DNA from: Holophagaceae bacterium
Lineage (GTDB): Bacteria > Acidobacteriota > Holophagae > Holophagales > Holophagaceae
DNA length: 64,000 nt
NCBI GenBank assembly: GCA_016722505.1
Contig: JADKJH010000003.1
Location: 1-64,000, forward strand
Direction of reading: 5' to 3'
How positions within the stretch are numbered: the first letter of the stretch is position 1; each line of letters starts with the position of its first letter. Positions 1-8,690 of this stretch are shown one piece after another. A program made the position numbers and the translations under genes. The notes beneath the pieces were generated by a model. That model was not told the origin of the DNA, did not search any database, and worked only from the letters and a program-made list of their open reading frames with translations.

Positions 1-1380
1 GCCTCCGAGTCATCTGACTCAAAGACCATCACCCTTGAAGACCTGTTACCGAGTGAATCAACCCCATTCACGGTGGGGGCCGGATTCAACTCGCCGCGAC
101 TCGAGGTATTCCCGACCCACCCAGACACCGTGCGCGCTTTCGGGAAGGAAGATGCGGTTTTTTGGCAGGTTGTGGTGACCAAAATCTACAAACCTTTCTT
201 CGAGGACCGGCCGTCCCGAGGCTCCGCCTACCGCAGCCTTTCGGAACAGCTTCGCAACGAACTGAAAGGCAGCCCTGCCAAACAGGCTGCTGAGATCCTT
301 TCCCGTCTGAACACCCAATTCCGGAACCTGTCTTCATTGACCTATGCGGAAAAAGCGGCCATGAAAGGGGGCAAGCCAGATTGGGAAGTGGATTCCTACG
401 ATCTGAATCAGAGCGCGAAGCACGGTGCCACGGATGGCTGGGGAATGTTCTTCCTGGCCTATTCCATGATGAAGGATGCTGGAATCAAGCCCAAAATCGC
501 CTTTGTCGCGGACCGGGATCGCCGGCGGATCGCCTCGAACACCAGGAATCCCAATCAATTCACGGACATCATTCTGGGGGTGGACGATGGCGCGAATGGA
601 ACAGTCTGGATGGATCCCGCCCTGCGTTACGCCATGCCTGGCCTATTGAACCCGGACTATCAGGGCACCATGGCTTTCGTGGTGAATACTTCTGATTGGA
701 TCGGCAAATTCGAGTCGATAGGAACCCAGACCGCGGGTTTCAACCAGACTCAATACACATACCACCTGGAGGTCGGCGAGGACCAGGATGCGGTGAAGTT
801 GAAAGTTGGGTTCTCGGGTTATCCGGAATATCAAGAACGCTACCGCTTCATGCGACTGGAACCTAGGGACCAGACGAAGGCCCTGAAAGAAAGCCTGGAG
901 CTGGTTTCCAAGTCCGTGACCATCACCAAGGCCGAAGTGACGAATGCCACCAATCCCCGCGAAGATTTGCGCTGGGAAATCGAAGGCGCCAATGAGCGGG
1001 AAACCGGGCGCCGCATTGAGATTTATCCCTTCCCGCTCATGCAATGGCCATTGAATGTGCCCAGCAAATGGCCTGAGGCTCGCCAGGACTTCATAGTGTT
1101 GCCCTATCAAAAAGTCCACCAGGCAGTAAGCCACATCAAGCTGCCTAAGGGGTACACCTGGCCAGGTTGGAATGAGATCAACCGATCCAATGAGTTTGGG
1201 GAAGTGACATGGAAAGCTGAGCAGCAGTCCAAACCTGACGGTGTCGAGATCCAGGTGGTTCTCCGAGTGGAAGTAAAGCGGTCCCTGGGACCCGCGACGA
1301 TGTACCCAAAGCTCAAGGAATTCGTGTCCTGGGTTGAGGAGGCTTGCCGCCGGCAGCTGCTTGTGGAGAAGGTGAAATGA
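1..1380 (+). CDS. Transglutaminase-like (DUF3857-type) protein, 5' partial, probably catalytically dead
   Basis: The frame is open from base 1, so the start lies outside the window; about 459 residues are visible. The order of elements matches the transglutaminase part of the next gene, including a conserved Trp-Met-Asp-Pro (bases 607-618) where that gene has the Asp of the triad. Where the next gene has Gly-Asp-Cys-Lys-Asp, this one reads Gly-Ala-Thr-Asp-Gly (bases 424-438), so the nucleophilic Cys is replaced by Thr, and no obvious catalytic His is visible. I infer a non-catalytic paralogue. It overlaps the next gene by ATGA, so the two are co-transcribed. The role is unknown; a periplasmic location is likely from the partner's signal peptide. 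Confidence 0.75.
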   Translation, partial: ASESSDSKTITLEDLLPSESTPFTVGAGFNSPRLEVFPTHPDTVRAFGKEDAVFWQVVVTKIYKPFFEDRPSRGSAYRSLSEQLRNELKGSPAKQAAEILSRLNTQFRNLSSLTYAEKAAMKGGKPDWEVDSYDLNQSAKHGATDGWGMFFLAYSMMKDAGIKPKIAFVADRDRRRIASNTRNPNQFTDIILGVDDGANGTVWMDPALRYAMPGLLNPDYQGTMAFVVNTSDWIGKFESIGTQTAGFNQTQYTYHLEVGEDQDAVKLKVGFSGYPEYQERYRFMRLEPRDQTKALKESLELVSKSVTITKAEVTNATNPREDLRWEIEGANERETGRRIEIYPFPLMQWPLNVPSKWPEARQDFIVLPYQKVHQAVSHIKLPKGYTWPGWNEINRSNEFGEVTWKAEQQSKPDGVEIQVVLRVEVKRSLGPATMYPKLKEFVSWVEEACRRQLLVEKVK

Positions 1381-3344
1381 AGCGGATGGCGATCCTGCTG
1401 GTGTTGAGCACCGCGAACCTTTCCGCCGGGTGGAAGATCGGAAAGCTCCCGGATTGGGCGCAGTCCTATGCCTTGGCCGCCACGACCGAAAAGCCCCCAG
1501 AGGATGCAGAAGCCTGGGTGCTTCTGGACCGCACCGAATTCGCATACATGGGCCATGGCGAGATCCGCCGTCGCCATTTCCGCCTGGTCCAAGTGCTCGG
1601 AGAAAAGGGCAGCGGTGAAGCAGTCTACTCCCTTCATGGGCTCGGCGGGAACGCCAGCCGCATCAAGAAACTGAAAGGCTGGAACCTGCGGCCGGATGAC
1701 ACCGTGACCAAGGTCGATCGTGACGACCTGGTGCTTTTCGACTCGGACGCAAGCGGAAAGGTGAGCACGAATACTGTGTCTGCCGCGGCCCTCGAGGGGG
1801 TCACCAAGGGCAGCATCGTCGCCTTTGAGAGCCAGGAAATCGAACATTTGCCTATGGGTGCGGTGGCCTATGCCATGCCCATGGAAACTTATCCTGTCAG
1901 GCATTGGGAAGTAGAATTCGCCAAGGATGGAGGATGGTTTTCTGGCGTGAAGATGCCCAAGGAACTGCGGGTCGCCGGTTACCATTTCGCCCCCTGGCTG
2001 CAAGCTCCGCTCTTTCAGGCCTACGTGCCGATCCGGCTGGAGAATGTCCCGGCCATCCCCAAGCATGAATCGGCCCTTCCAAACGGGCATAACGTGCTGC
2101 CCCGTGTTGAGGTGGTGTGCGTGGATGATGTGGACGGATTGCCGGATCTTAAAGACTGGAACAGTTTTGCGCGCTGGGTCGCCGGCCAGTACCACGCCAA
2201 GACCAAGGCAATCGCCATTCCAGGTGTTCGCGGAACAGGCGTGGACGCGCTGCGGGCCGCGTCGAAGTGGATGAGTCGCGAGTTGGCTTACAAGCAGGTC
2301 TACCTAACCCCTGACCGTGGATGGATCCCGGAAGAGAGCAACGAGGTGGTCCGCAAACGCTATGGCGATTGCAAGGATTTGAGCTCCTGCCTTGGGGGAG
2401 CGGCTGCGCAGTTCGGGCTGAAGGCTTACCCAGTTCTGGCGCGGATCATGGAAGGGCGGATCGAGGGATCCGAGGCCCTGCATCCGTATCTTTTCAACCA
2501 CGTCATCAGCGCAATACATTTGGACAAAAGCCAAGGATTGGCCGCAGAAGTGGAAACTCCCAAGGGTTGGTTCCTATTAGTGGACCCGACCTCGCGTTTG
2601 ACTCCATTTGGATGGCTTCCTTCAGAACATCGCGGCGCGCGGGTGCTGATCTGCACCGAGGATGGAGGCATTTGGGTCCAGATTCCAGACAAGGCCCTAG
2701 CGCCCTCCAGCATGATCCAGCGCCTGGAAGCAACTTTGGACGCCACTAGGCGGATGACTGGCATTCTCACGTTCAGGGAAGAGGGCGATGCTTGGGGATT
2801 GCGTTCCGCCAGCCTTCTCGGCACCCGAAAGGAATTAGAAAAAACATTGCTTACATTTTTGGATCTGCCGAGCAATGCGGTTACCTCTTTGGGCTCCACG
2901 AGCGACCCTTTGGATTTCGGTAAACCGCTTGAGATCCAGCTTTCCCTGCAGGTGCCGGAGGCGCTCTTTGGCGAAGGCCGCGACCTTGTGCTTCAGAATA
3001 TATTCCTGCCACGGCCGCCGGAACCCATCCAGAAGCTGGGGGTTCCGCGCCGGTTTCCAGTCCATCTGGACGCTGCAAGCTCAAGAACTTTTGATGCCGT
3101 CCTGACTTTCAATAGTCCCCTTGCTCCGGTGTCGACCGAACAGATGCTGGAGACACCCTTTCGGAAGACCTCCTGGAAGGCTCGCCGGGAGGGCAACAAG
3201 GTTTACCTCAACTTCCGCCAGGAACGACCCGAGGTCGACTTCTCGTTCAGCAATCGCGAGGAAGGCGTTAAGCAGCAGAGGAAAGACCGCAGCGCGATCA
3301 AACGTCTCGTTGACGACGCAATGAGCTTCAAACCCGCCACTTGA
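1377..3344 (+). CDS. Exported DUF3857/transglutaminase-like protein
   Basis: 655 residues from the ATG at 1377, which overlaps the upstream stop as ATGA; an upstream in-frame GTG at 1344 would lie inside the previous gene. The N-terminus is a short Sec signal (MKRMAILLVLSTANLSAG). The N-terminal half fits the DUF3857 beta-rich domain; the middle holds a complete transglutaminase-like triad: Cys332 in GDCKD, His375 in FNHV and Asp403 in VDPT. Family members are exported proteins with papain-like folds whose substrates are mostly unknown. The neighbour upstream is a paralogue without the Cys, so the pair may work as enzyme plus pseudo-enzyme (inference). Confidence 0.8.
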   Translation: MKRMAILLVLSTANLSAGWKIGKLPDWAQSYALAATTEKPPEDAEAWVLLDRTEFAYMGHGEIRRRHFRLVQVLGEKGSGEAVYSLHGLGGNASRIKKLKGWNLRPDDTVTKVDRDDLVLFDSDASGKVSTNTVSAAALEGVTKGSIVAFESQEIEHLPMGAVAYAMPMETYPVRHWEVEFAKDGGWFSGVKMPKELRVAGYHFAPWLQAPLFQAYVPIRLENVPAIPKHESALPNGHNVLPRVEVVCVDDVDGLPDLKDWNSFARWVAGQYHAKTKAIAIPGVRGTGVDALRAASKWMSRELAYKQVYLTPDRGWIPEESNEVVRKRYGDCKDLSSCLGGAAAQFGLKAYPVLARIMEGRIEGSEALHPYLFNHVISAIHLDKSQGLAAEVETPKGWFLLVDPTSRLTPFGWLPSEHRGARVLICTEDGGIWVQIPDKALAPSSMIQRLEATLDATRRMTGILTFREEGDAWGLRSASLLGTRKELEKTLLTFLDLPSNAVTSLGSTSDPLDFGKPLEIQLSLQVPEALFGEGRDLVLQNIFLPRPPEPIQKLGVPRRFPVHLDAASSRTFDAVLTFNSPLAPVSTEQMLETPFRKTSWKARREGNKVYLNFRQERPEVDFSFSNREEGVKQQRKDRSAIKRLVDDAMSFKPAT

Positions 3345-3363
3345 ATGCTATTTTGGAGCCCTC

Positions 3364-4893
3364 ATGCATCACGAGCGCATCGCCATTCTCGATTACGGGA
3401 GCCAGTACACGCGGCTCATCACGCGGCGGTTGCGGGAATTGGGGGCTTTTGGACTGGTCTATCCATCGAACGCCACGGCACAGGAAATCCGCGGAGAGGA
3501 TTTACGGGGCGTGATTCTGAGTGGCGGGCCGAATTCCGTGCTGGAAGCTGGCGCGCCGGACCTTGATGCAGCCATTTTTGAATTGGGTGTTCCGGTTCTG
3601 GGCATCTGCTATGGCCAGCAACTCATGGCGCGGGATTTCGGCGGTGAACTGCATCGCTCTAGCCAGCGCGAATACGGAAAGGCGACCATCCGGTGCCAGG
3701 GGCAGGACAGCATTTTGTTCGCAGGCATGGCGGGGGAACAAGTTGTCTGGATGAGCCATGGCGACCACGTGGAAAAGGCGCCGGAAGGCTATATCGTCAC
3801 GGCGTCTACTCCAACTGTGCCAGTGGCCGCCATGGAAAATCAGGCACTGCGGCGCTATGGCATCCAATTCCACCCGGAAGTCACCCACAGCGTGAACGGC
3901 AGCGCATTGCTTCTCAATTTTCTGGAACATTGCGGCATGAGGCTGGATTGGAATGCGGGCCACTTCATCGAAGAAAAAGTGGTCCAGATCCGTACACAAG
4001 TTGGAAGCGGCCGTGTGGTCCTCGGTTTAAGCGGCGGCGTGGATTCCAGTGTCGCGGCGCTGCTGCTGCACCGGGCCATCGGCAAGCAGCTCACCTGCGT
4101 TTTCGTCGACCACGGGCTCATGCGCAAGGATGAGATGAAGCAGGTCCAGGCCTACTTCTCGCCCTTCGATCTGAGTGTCGTCTGGGTGGATGCCAGTCAA
4201 GAATTCCTCGGCAAGCTGGAGGGCGTCACGGATCCGGAAACCAAGCGCAAGATCATCGGTTCAACTTTCATCGATGTGTTTGACCGCGAAGCAAAAAAAA
4301 TCGCGGCGGATTTCCTGGGGCAGGGCACGACGTATCCCGACGTCATCGAAAGCAGCGGCATCGGCGGCGCGGTGCTGGTGAAAAGCCACCACAACGTGGG
4401 CGGATTGCCCGAACGCATGAAGCTGAAACTGGTGGAGCCCCTTCGGGAATTGTTCAAGGATGAAGTCCGCAAAACAGGTCTGGCACTTGGCTTGCCCGAA
4501 GACATGAACCAGCGCCACCCCTTCCCGGGTCCCGGCCTCGCGGTGCGTCTGCCGGGCGCCATAACGCGTGAACGCGTGCATATCCTCCAGGAAGCCGACG
4601 CCATCTTTCTCGATGAATTGAAAATCAGCGGCTGGTACGGCAAGACCAGCCAAGCCTTTGCTGTGCTGTTGCCGGTCCAGACCGTGGGCATCATGGGCGA
4701 CGAGCGCACCTTCGAATTCATGTGCGCGCTCAGGGCCGTGACCAGCGAAGACTTCATGACCGCCGATTGGGCGCGCCTTCCCCACGAACTGCTGGACCGC
4801 ATCGCCCAGCGCATCGTGCGTGAGGTGAAGGGCATCAACCGCGTGGTCTTCGACATCACCAGCAAGCCACCCGCGACCATCGAATACGAGTGA
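3364..4893 (+). CDS. guaA: GMP synthase (glutamine-hydrolysing)
   Basis: 509 residues, normal length for bacterial GuaA. It converts XMP to GMP using ATP and glutamine, the last step of de novo guanine nucleotide synthesis in the cytoplasm. The N-terminal class-I amidotransferase domain has the Cys82 nucleophile in GICYGQQ and the His170/Glu172 pair in HPEVTHS. The ATP-pyrophosphatase motif SGGVDSS is at residues 223-229. The C-terminus ends with the dimerisation-domain signature TSKPPATIEYE. It stands alone, 19 bases after the transglutaminase gene, and could share its transcript. No frame or motif defects were seen. Confidence 0.97.
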   Translation: MHHERIAILDYGSQYTRLITRRLRELGAFGLVYPSNATAQEIRGEDLRGVILSGGPNSVLEAGAPDLDAAIFELGVPVLGICYGQQLMARDFGGELHRSSQREYGKATIRCQGQDSILFAGMAGEQVVWMSHGDHVEKAPEGYIVTASTPTVPVAAMENQALRRYGIQFHPEVTHSVNGSALLLNFLEHCGMRLDWNAGHFIEEKVVQIRTQVGSGRVVLGLSGGVDSSVAALLLHRAIGKQLTCVFVDHGLMRKDEMKQVQAYFSPFDLSVVWVDASQEFLGKLEGVTDPETKRKIIGSTFIDVFDREAKKIAADFLGQGTTYPDVIESSGIGGAVLVKSHHNVGGLPERMKLKLVEPLRELFKDEVRKTGLALGLPEDMNQRHPFPGPGLAVRLPGAITRERVHILQEADAIFLDELKISGWYGKTSQAFAVLLPVQTVGIMGDERTFEFMCALRAVTSEDFMTADWARLPHELLDRIAQRIVREVKGINRVVFDITSKPPATIEYE

Positions 4894-4968
4894 ATGCGGC
4901 TCGCATTTCAAGTTGGGTCGAGGGTGGCTTCCGTAGTTGAAGCTAAGCTTCCTTCGAAGTGAAGGCCC

Positions 4969-6654
4969 TTACTGGTAGCGCTCGGCGGTGATGCTATTGC
5001 CGCCGGGCAGGCCCGCCAGGTCGAACCCTCCGAAGCACAGCGAGCTACCGTCTTTCAACGGAAGCAAGAAACCTCTGGACCTCGGCGTGATCGCACTGGC
5101 GGTGGGCGTGAAGCTGCCAGTGGCGGGATCGAATATTTCCGAAGACGTCGTATAGGCGGGCTCTAGGTAGGTGCTTCCACCGGTCACCAGCACCTTGCCA
5201 TCCGGCAGCCTGATCGCCTGCAAGGAACCACGAGGGATGGACATGGGAGCTTGCGGGGTGAAGGAGCCTGTCGCCGGATCAAAAAGCTCGACGGTGGTGA
5301 AAGCGGTGGTGGTCGATCCACCCAACACCAGCACCTTTCCATTTTGGAGCACCACCAGGCTCATGAGTTGCCGCGCCGCGGACAAGTTGCCCACCAGGGT
5401 AGATACCTTGGTGGCGGGATCGAAGATCTCGGCCTGCATCGAGTAGATGCCGTTTCCCGGATATCCCCCGACGATAAGCATCCGGCCATCCTGCAACATG
5501 GTGGCGCCGAAATTCTGGCGCGCCACGGATTGATTCCAGGGGCCGGAAGTGGTGTTCGTCGAGACATTCAGAATTTCCATTTTGCCTGTGCCATTGCCCG
5601 CTACCAGAACTTCGCCCGTGGGCAGCAAACCCAGCTGAGGCCGTGATTCCGCCACTAGAAGCACCGGCCCCGGGGAGAAGGTGCCCGATGCGGGATCGAA
5701 CAGCTCGGTGGTCTTGAGCACGCTTGATGTGCCCGTGGTCTGCCCGCCCGCCACCAATACCCGGCCATCGGCGAGCAAGATGCCGGTGGCGCCGTAACGA
5801 GGCGCGAGCATGGAGCCTGTCGCGGTGAAAGTCTGCGTGGCGGGATTGTAAAGTTCCGCACTGCCGAGAATGTTGTCCGAGAATGGCTGGCTCCCGTTCC
5901 ATCCCCCGGCCAGGAGAACCCGGCCATCAGCCAGGGCCACACCGAAAGCTCCCCCACCTCGGGCCACGAGCGGATTGCCAACGGCGCTCCAGGTTCCAGT
6001 GGTGGCGCTTTGCTGAATGGTGATTTCCGCCCCGGCGCTGCGCGAGGGATCCTCCACGCTGGTGGCTACCACATGAAACGTGGCGATGGCGCCCGGAATG
6101 CTTGCGGGCGCCGTGTAGAGGCCGCCTTGGGTGATGGTTCCGCCGCCGCTTTCCTGCACGCTCCAGGTTACGGCTGTGTTCTGCGCGAAGGCCACTGTGG
6201 CCGTGAAGGTTTTGGTGGCGCCCGGCAATAGGTTTCCTGCCGAGGGTGAAACCACCACCTTGGGAAGGGTTTTGACCGTCACCACGACCGATCCCTTGAG
6301 GGTGGCATCAGCAGTGCTTGTCGCTACAACATGGTAGGTGGCGGTGCTTCCAGGAGACATTGCGGGTGCCACATACAAGCCCTTTCCAAGGGTGCTCGTA
6401 CCAATGCTGCCGCCGATTGCGCCCTCCTGGATAGACCATGTGACTGCGAGAAGGTTCGAGGTTCCAGCCGTGGTGGCTGTGAACATTTGGGGGAAACCTG
6501 GTTCCACGACAGGGTTGCCGGGTGTGATGGAGACCGTTGTTGCAGGTGCGGGGTCAGGGCCTGATACGGTGGAGCCTCCGCTGCTGCAGCTTGCAAGCAA
6601 AGTGATGGTGAGGAACCCAGAAATTATCTGGAATTGAAGTAGACAGCGGCGCAA
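4969..6654 (-). CDS. Kelch-repeat lipoprotein with two Ig-like domains
   Basis: 561 residues. The start is a TTG preceded by AAGGAG at 5-base spacing, which decides it. A lipoprotein signal ends in LLASC (Cys near residue 23), followed by SSGGS, so it is probably membrane-anchored on the periplasmic or outer face. Residues of roughly 40-230 hold two Big_2-like Ig repeats (patterns such as VTWSIQE and GGLYTAPASIPG). The rest has about six Kelch-type blades with recurring DGRVLLAGG and ELFDPATGSF units, which should close into a beta-propeller. Kelch propellers bind ligands or carbohydrates; no catalytic residue was recognised. It is transcribed divergently from nnr, with two palindromes in between. 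Confidence 0.85.
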   Translation of the reverse strand: MRRCLLQFQIISGFLTITLLASCSSGGSTVSGPDPAPATTVSITPGNPVVEPGFPQMFTATTAGTSNLLAVTWSIQEGAIGGSIGTSTLGKGLYVAPAMSPGSTATYHVVATSTADATLKGSVVVTVKTLPKVVVSPSAGNLLPGATKTFTATVAFAQNTAVTWSVQESGGGTITQGGLYTAPASIPGAIATFHVVATSVEDPSRSAGAEITIQQSATTGTWSAVGNPLVARGGGAFGVALADGRVLLAGGWNGSQPFSDNILGSAELYNPATQTFTATGSMLAPRYGATGILLADGRVLVAGGQTTGTSSVLKTTELFDPASGTFSPGPVLLVAESRPQLGLLPTGEVLVAGNGTGKMEILNVSTNTTSGPWNQSVARQNFGATMLQDGRMLIVGGYPGNGIYSMQAEIFDPATKVSTLVGNLSAARQLMSLVVLQNGKVLVLGGSTTTAFTTVELFDPATGSFTPQAPMSIPRGSLQAIRLPDGKVLVTGGSTYLEPAYTTSSEIFDPATGSFTPTASAITPRSRGFLLPLKDGSSLCFGGFDLAGLPGGNSITAERYQ

Positions 6655-6707
6655 TTTAACTCCTTCAGTACGGTGGATATTCAGTTTCCTCTGATCAAGG
6701 ACATACC

Positions 6708-6744
6708 AACTGGACCACTTCTTACATTTCCAACTAGACCAGTT
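6708..6744. promoter_or_regulatory. Two tandem 13-bp imperfect palindromes (candidate operator)
   Basis: AACTGGACCACTT (6708-6720) and AACTAGACCAGTT (6732-6744) lie 24 bp apart, start to start, in the divergent gap between the Kelch lipoprotein gene and nnr. Each is a one-mismatch version of AACTGG-N-CCAGTT. On the minus strand they read AGTGGTCCAGTT and ACTGGTCTAGTT, which resembles GntR/HutC-type operators (TGGTCTAG core). They sit about 54-90 bases upstream of the lipoprotein start. No GntR gene is in the window, so the regulator is unknown. Confidence 0.45.
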
Positions 6745-6818
6745 GAAGCGTCTTTCTGGAGGGGAGTCTGGATGAAGACACCATTGGGTTTGGACGGCTA
6801 ACGGCTTAAACTCTCCCC

Positions 6819-8252
6819 ATGATCCCGATCCTGACTGCCGAAGAAATGCGCACGCTGGAACGTCTGGCCATCAACTCGGGGCGAGTGTCATCCCTGGAGC
6901 TTCAGGAGATCTCAGCGCAGGGCGCCGTGGCGTTGATTCCAGAGGGTGTGCGGGTGGATGTGGTGGTGGGACCCGGCAACAATGGGGGCGATGCGCTGGC
7001 CGTTGCGCGATTATTGAACGAGCGCTGGCAGGAAGTGAGGGTGTGGGCACTTTCGCCAGATCCTGTGTGGAGCGGGGACGCAGAGGTTCAGCACCAGAAT
7101 TGGCTCGCCGTGGGGGGCGAAATCGGCTTCACCGATGATCCGTTGACCGAACCCGCCTTGCGCGGATCCGTATGGTTCGTGGATGGCATGTTCGGCCTAA
7201 GCGCGAATCGCGCTTTGACAGGTGTTGGCAAAGCCTGGACCGAATTGTGGAGCTATCGGAGGGGCCACTGCGAGATTCTGGCTCTGGATCAACCCTCTGG
7301 CCTCCGCCCGGATGACCCGGACTGCATCGAGAGTTATGCCACCCGGACGGCCTGCTTCGGTTACCTAAAGCTTTGTCACGCGTTGATGCCCGCCCGGGCG
7401 GCCTGCGGCGAGATCACAGTGGTGGACCTCGGCATCATCTACTACAACCCGGCGCCTGGATTGGCCGGGATTGTTCCGCGGCATTGGTTGGTGGATAAGA
7501 TCCAGCCAGGGTCCCATCCATGGAATGCCCACAAAAGGGACAAGGGGAATGTGGCCATCCGAGCTGGCCGGCTTGGCATGAGCGGTGCCGCGGTGCTGGC
7601 GGCGCTCGGTGCCCTGCGGGTGGGGGCGGGCCTGGTGACGGTGCTCACGGATGCGGACGTTCGCGCAGAGATTGCCTGCCAGGTGCCCGAAGCCATGGTG
7701 TGCGTTTGGGATGGGGTGATTCCTGAAGGAACTGATGTATTGCTGGTTGGCCCCGGCGGAGTCACGGAGATTCCCGAATGGAGAGGCCCGCTGGTGCTGG
7801 ATGCCTCGGCCCTGAAAGATGGCGAAGGATCCGGGTGGATGGCTAGGCCCGACACGATCATCACGCCCCATCCGGGTGAGTTTTCGCGTCTGTTCCGCCT
7901 GCCAAAGGCCGAGTCCACCCGGGCACGGCTCAACCAGTCCTGGGCCATGGCGAAGGGACCGGGCGTGCTGGTGATGAAAGGGGCGCAAAGCATCACTGCG
8001 GAAGCTGGCTACCTTTACATCAACGATAGTGGGCACTGGGGTCTTGCCACGGGTGGCACTGGCGATTTCCTGGCGGGTATGGTGGCAGGCCTCCGGGCCC
8101 AGGATCTCAGCGCCCGCGCTGCCGTCATCAATGCCACCTGGCTCCATGGCAAGGCCGCAGATCGCATAGGTCCAGGTCCATTGTTGCCGCGGGATCTAGC
8201 CGAAGAGCTGCCGAAACTCCTGCGGGATCTCCATGCTGGACGGCCTGCATGA
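6819..8252 (+). CDS. nnr: Bifunctional NAD(P)H-hydrate epimerase / dehydratase
   Basis: 477 residues. It repairs damaged NAD(P)H hydrates: the N-terminal YjeF domain epimerises and the C-terminal ribokinase-like domain dehydrates using ADP or ATP. The N-domain has GPGNNGGD at residues 51-58. The C-domain has GRLGMSGAAVLAALGALRVG near residue 248, the TPHPGEF motif from residue 349 and the nucleotide-binding TGGTGD at 411-416. It overlaps tsaE by ATGA, the common nnr-tsaE arrangement, so the two are one transcript. The ATG at 6819 is the first good start; its Shine-Dalgarno sequence is weak. Confidence 0.93.
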   Translation: MIPILTAEEMRTLERLAINSGRVSSLELQEISAQGAVALIPEGVRVDVVVGPGNNGGDALAVARLLNERWQEVRVWALSPDPVWSGDAEVQHQNWLAVGGEIGFTDDPLTEPALRGSVWFVDGMFGLSANRALTGVGKAWTELWSYRRGHCEILALDQPSGLRPDDPDCIESYATRTACFGYLKLCHALMPARAACGEITVVDLGIIYYNPAPGLAGIVPRHWLVDKIQPGSHPWNAHKRDKGNVAIRAGRLGMSGAAVLAALGALRVGAGLVTVLTDADVRAEIACQVPEAMVCVWDGVIPEGTDVLLVGPGGVTEIPEWRGPLVLDASALKDGEGSGWMARPDTIITPHPGEFSRLFRLPKAESTRARLNQSWAMAKGPGVLVMKGAQSITAEAGYLYINDSGHWGLATGGTGDFLAGMVAGLRAQDLSARAAVINATWLHGKAADRIGPGPLLPRDLAEELPKLLRDLHAGRPA

Positions 8253-8683
8253 GGACACGATATCTGGGCGACGACCTCGCCACAGAGCAACTTGGGCAAG
8301 AACTGGCAAAAGCCACCCCGATGGGCGGGACCTGGCTGCTCCGGGGTGAACTCGGAGCGGGGAAGACCACGTGGACGCGGGGATTCGTGGTGGGTTTGGG
8401 AGGCAACGGCGATGATGTCGCCTCACCCACTTATGCGGTGCTGCATCGCTATGAAACACCGCGCGGAAAGGTGTTTCATCTTGATCTTTATCGTCTTGGT
8501 GAGGCCGGGGCCTGGACCTTGGGTCTGGATGAACAGGTGAGCGCAGGCGATTTTCTGGTGGTGGAATGGGCTGGAACCAAAGGCCCATGGCCCACAGAAT
8601 GGGTGGCGACACTGGACCTGGAGACCCATGTGGAGGGGCGGCAGGCTGTGTGGACGATGCCTGACTCTCCCTCCCAGTCATGA
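8249..8683 (+). CDS. tsaE: tRNA threonylcarbamoyladenosine biosynthesis ATPase TsaE
   Basis: 144 residues, normal size. TsaE is the small P-loop ATPase that supports the TsaB-TsaD complex in making t6A37 on ANN-decoding tRNAs. Walker A is GELGAGKT at residues 33-40, and typical downstream family motifs include SPTYAVLHRYE and HLDLYRL. The ATG overlaps the nnr stop (ATGA), which implies translational coupling. The C-terminus is short and rather divergent. Confidence 0.93.
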   Translation: MRTRYLGDDLATEQLGQELAKATPMGGTWLLRGELGAGKTTWTRGFVVGLGGNGDDVASPTYAVLHRYETPRGKVFHLDLYRLGEAGAWTLGLDEQVSAGDFLVVEWAGTKGPWPTEWVATLDLETHVEGRQAVWTMPDSPSQS

Positions 8684-8690
8684 TGGAACC

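Noticed and set aside
643..2195. Long minus-strand frames opposite the transglutaminase genes
   Set aside because: They are shadows of the GC-rich coding strand, rich in Arg, Pro, His and Gly, with no domain and no ribosome site.
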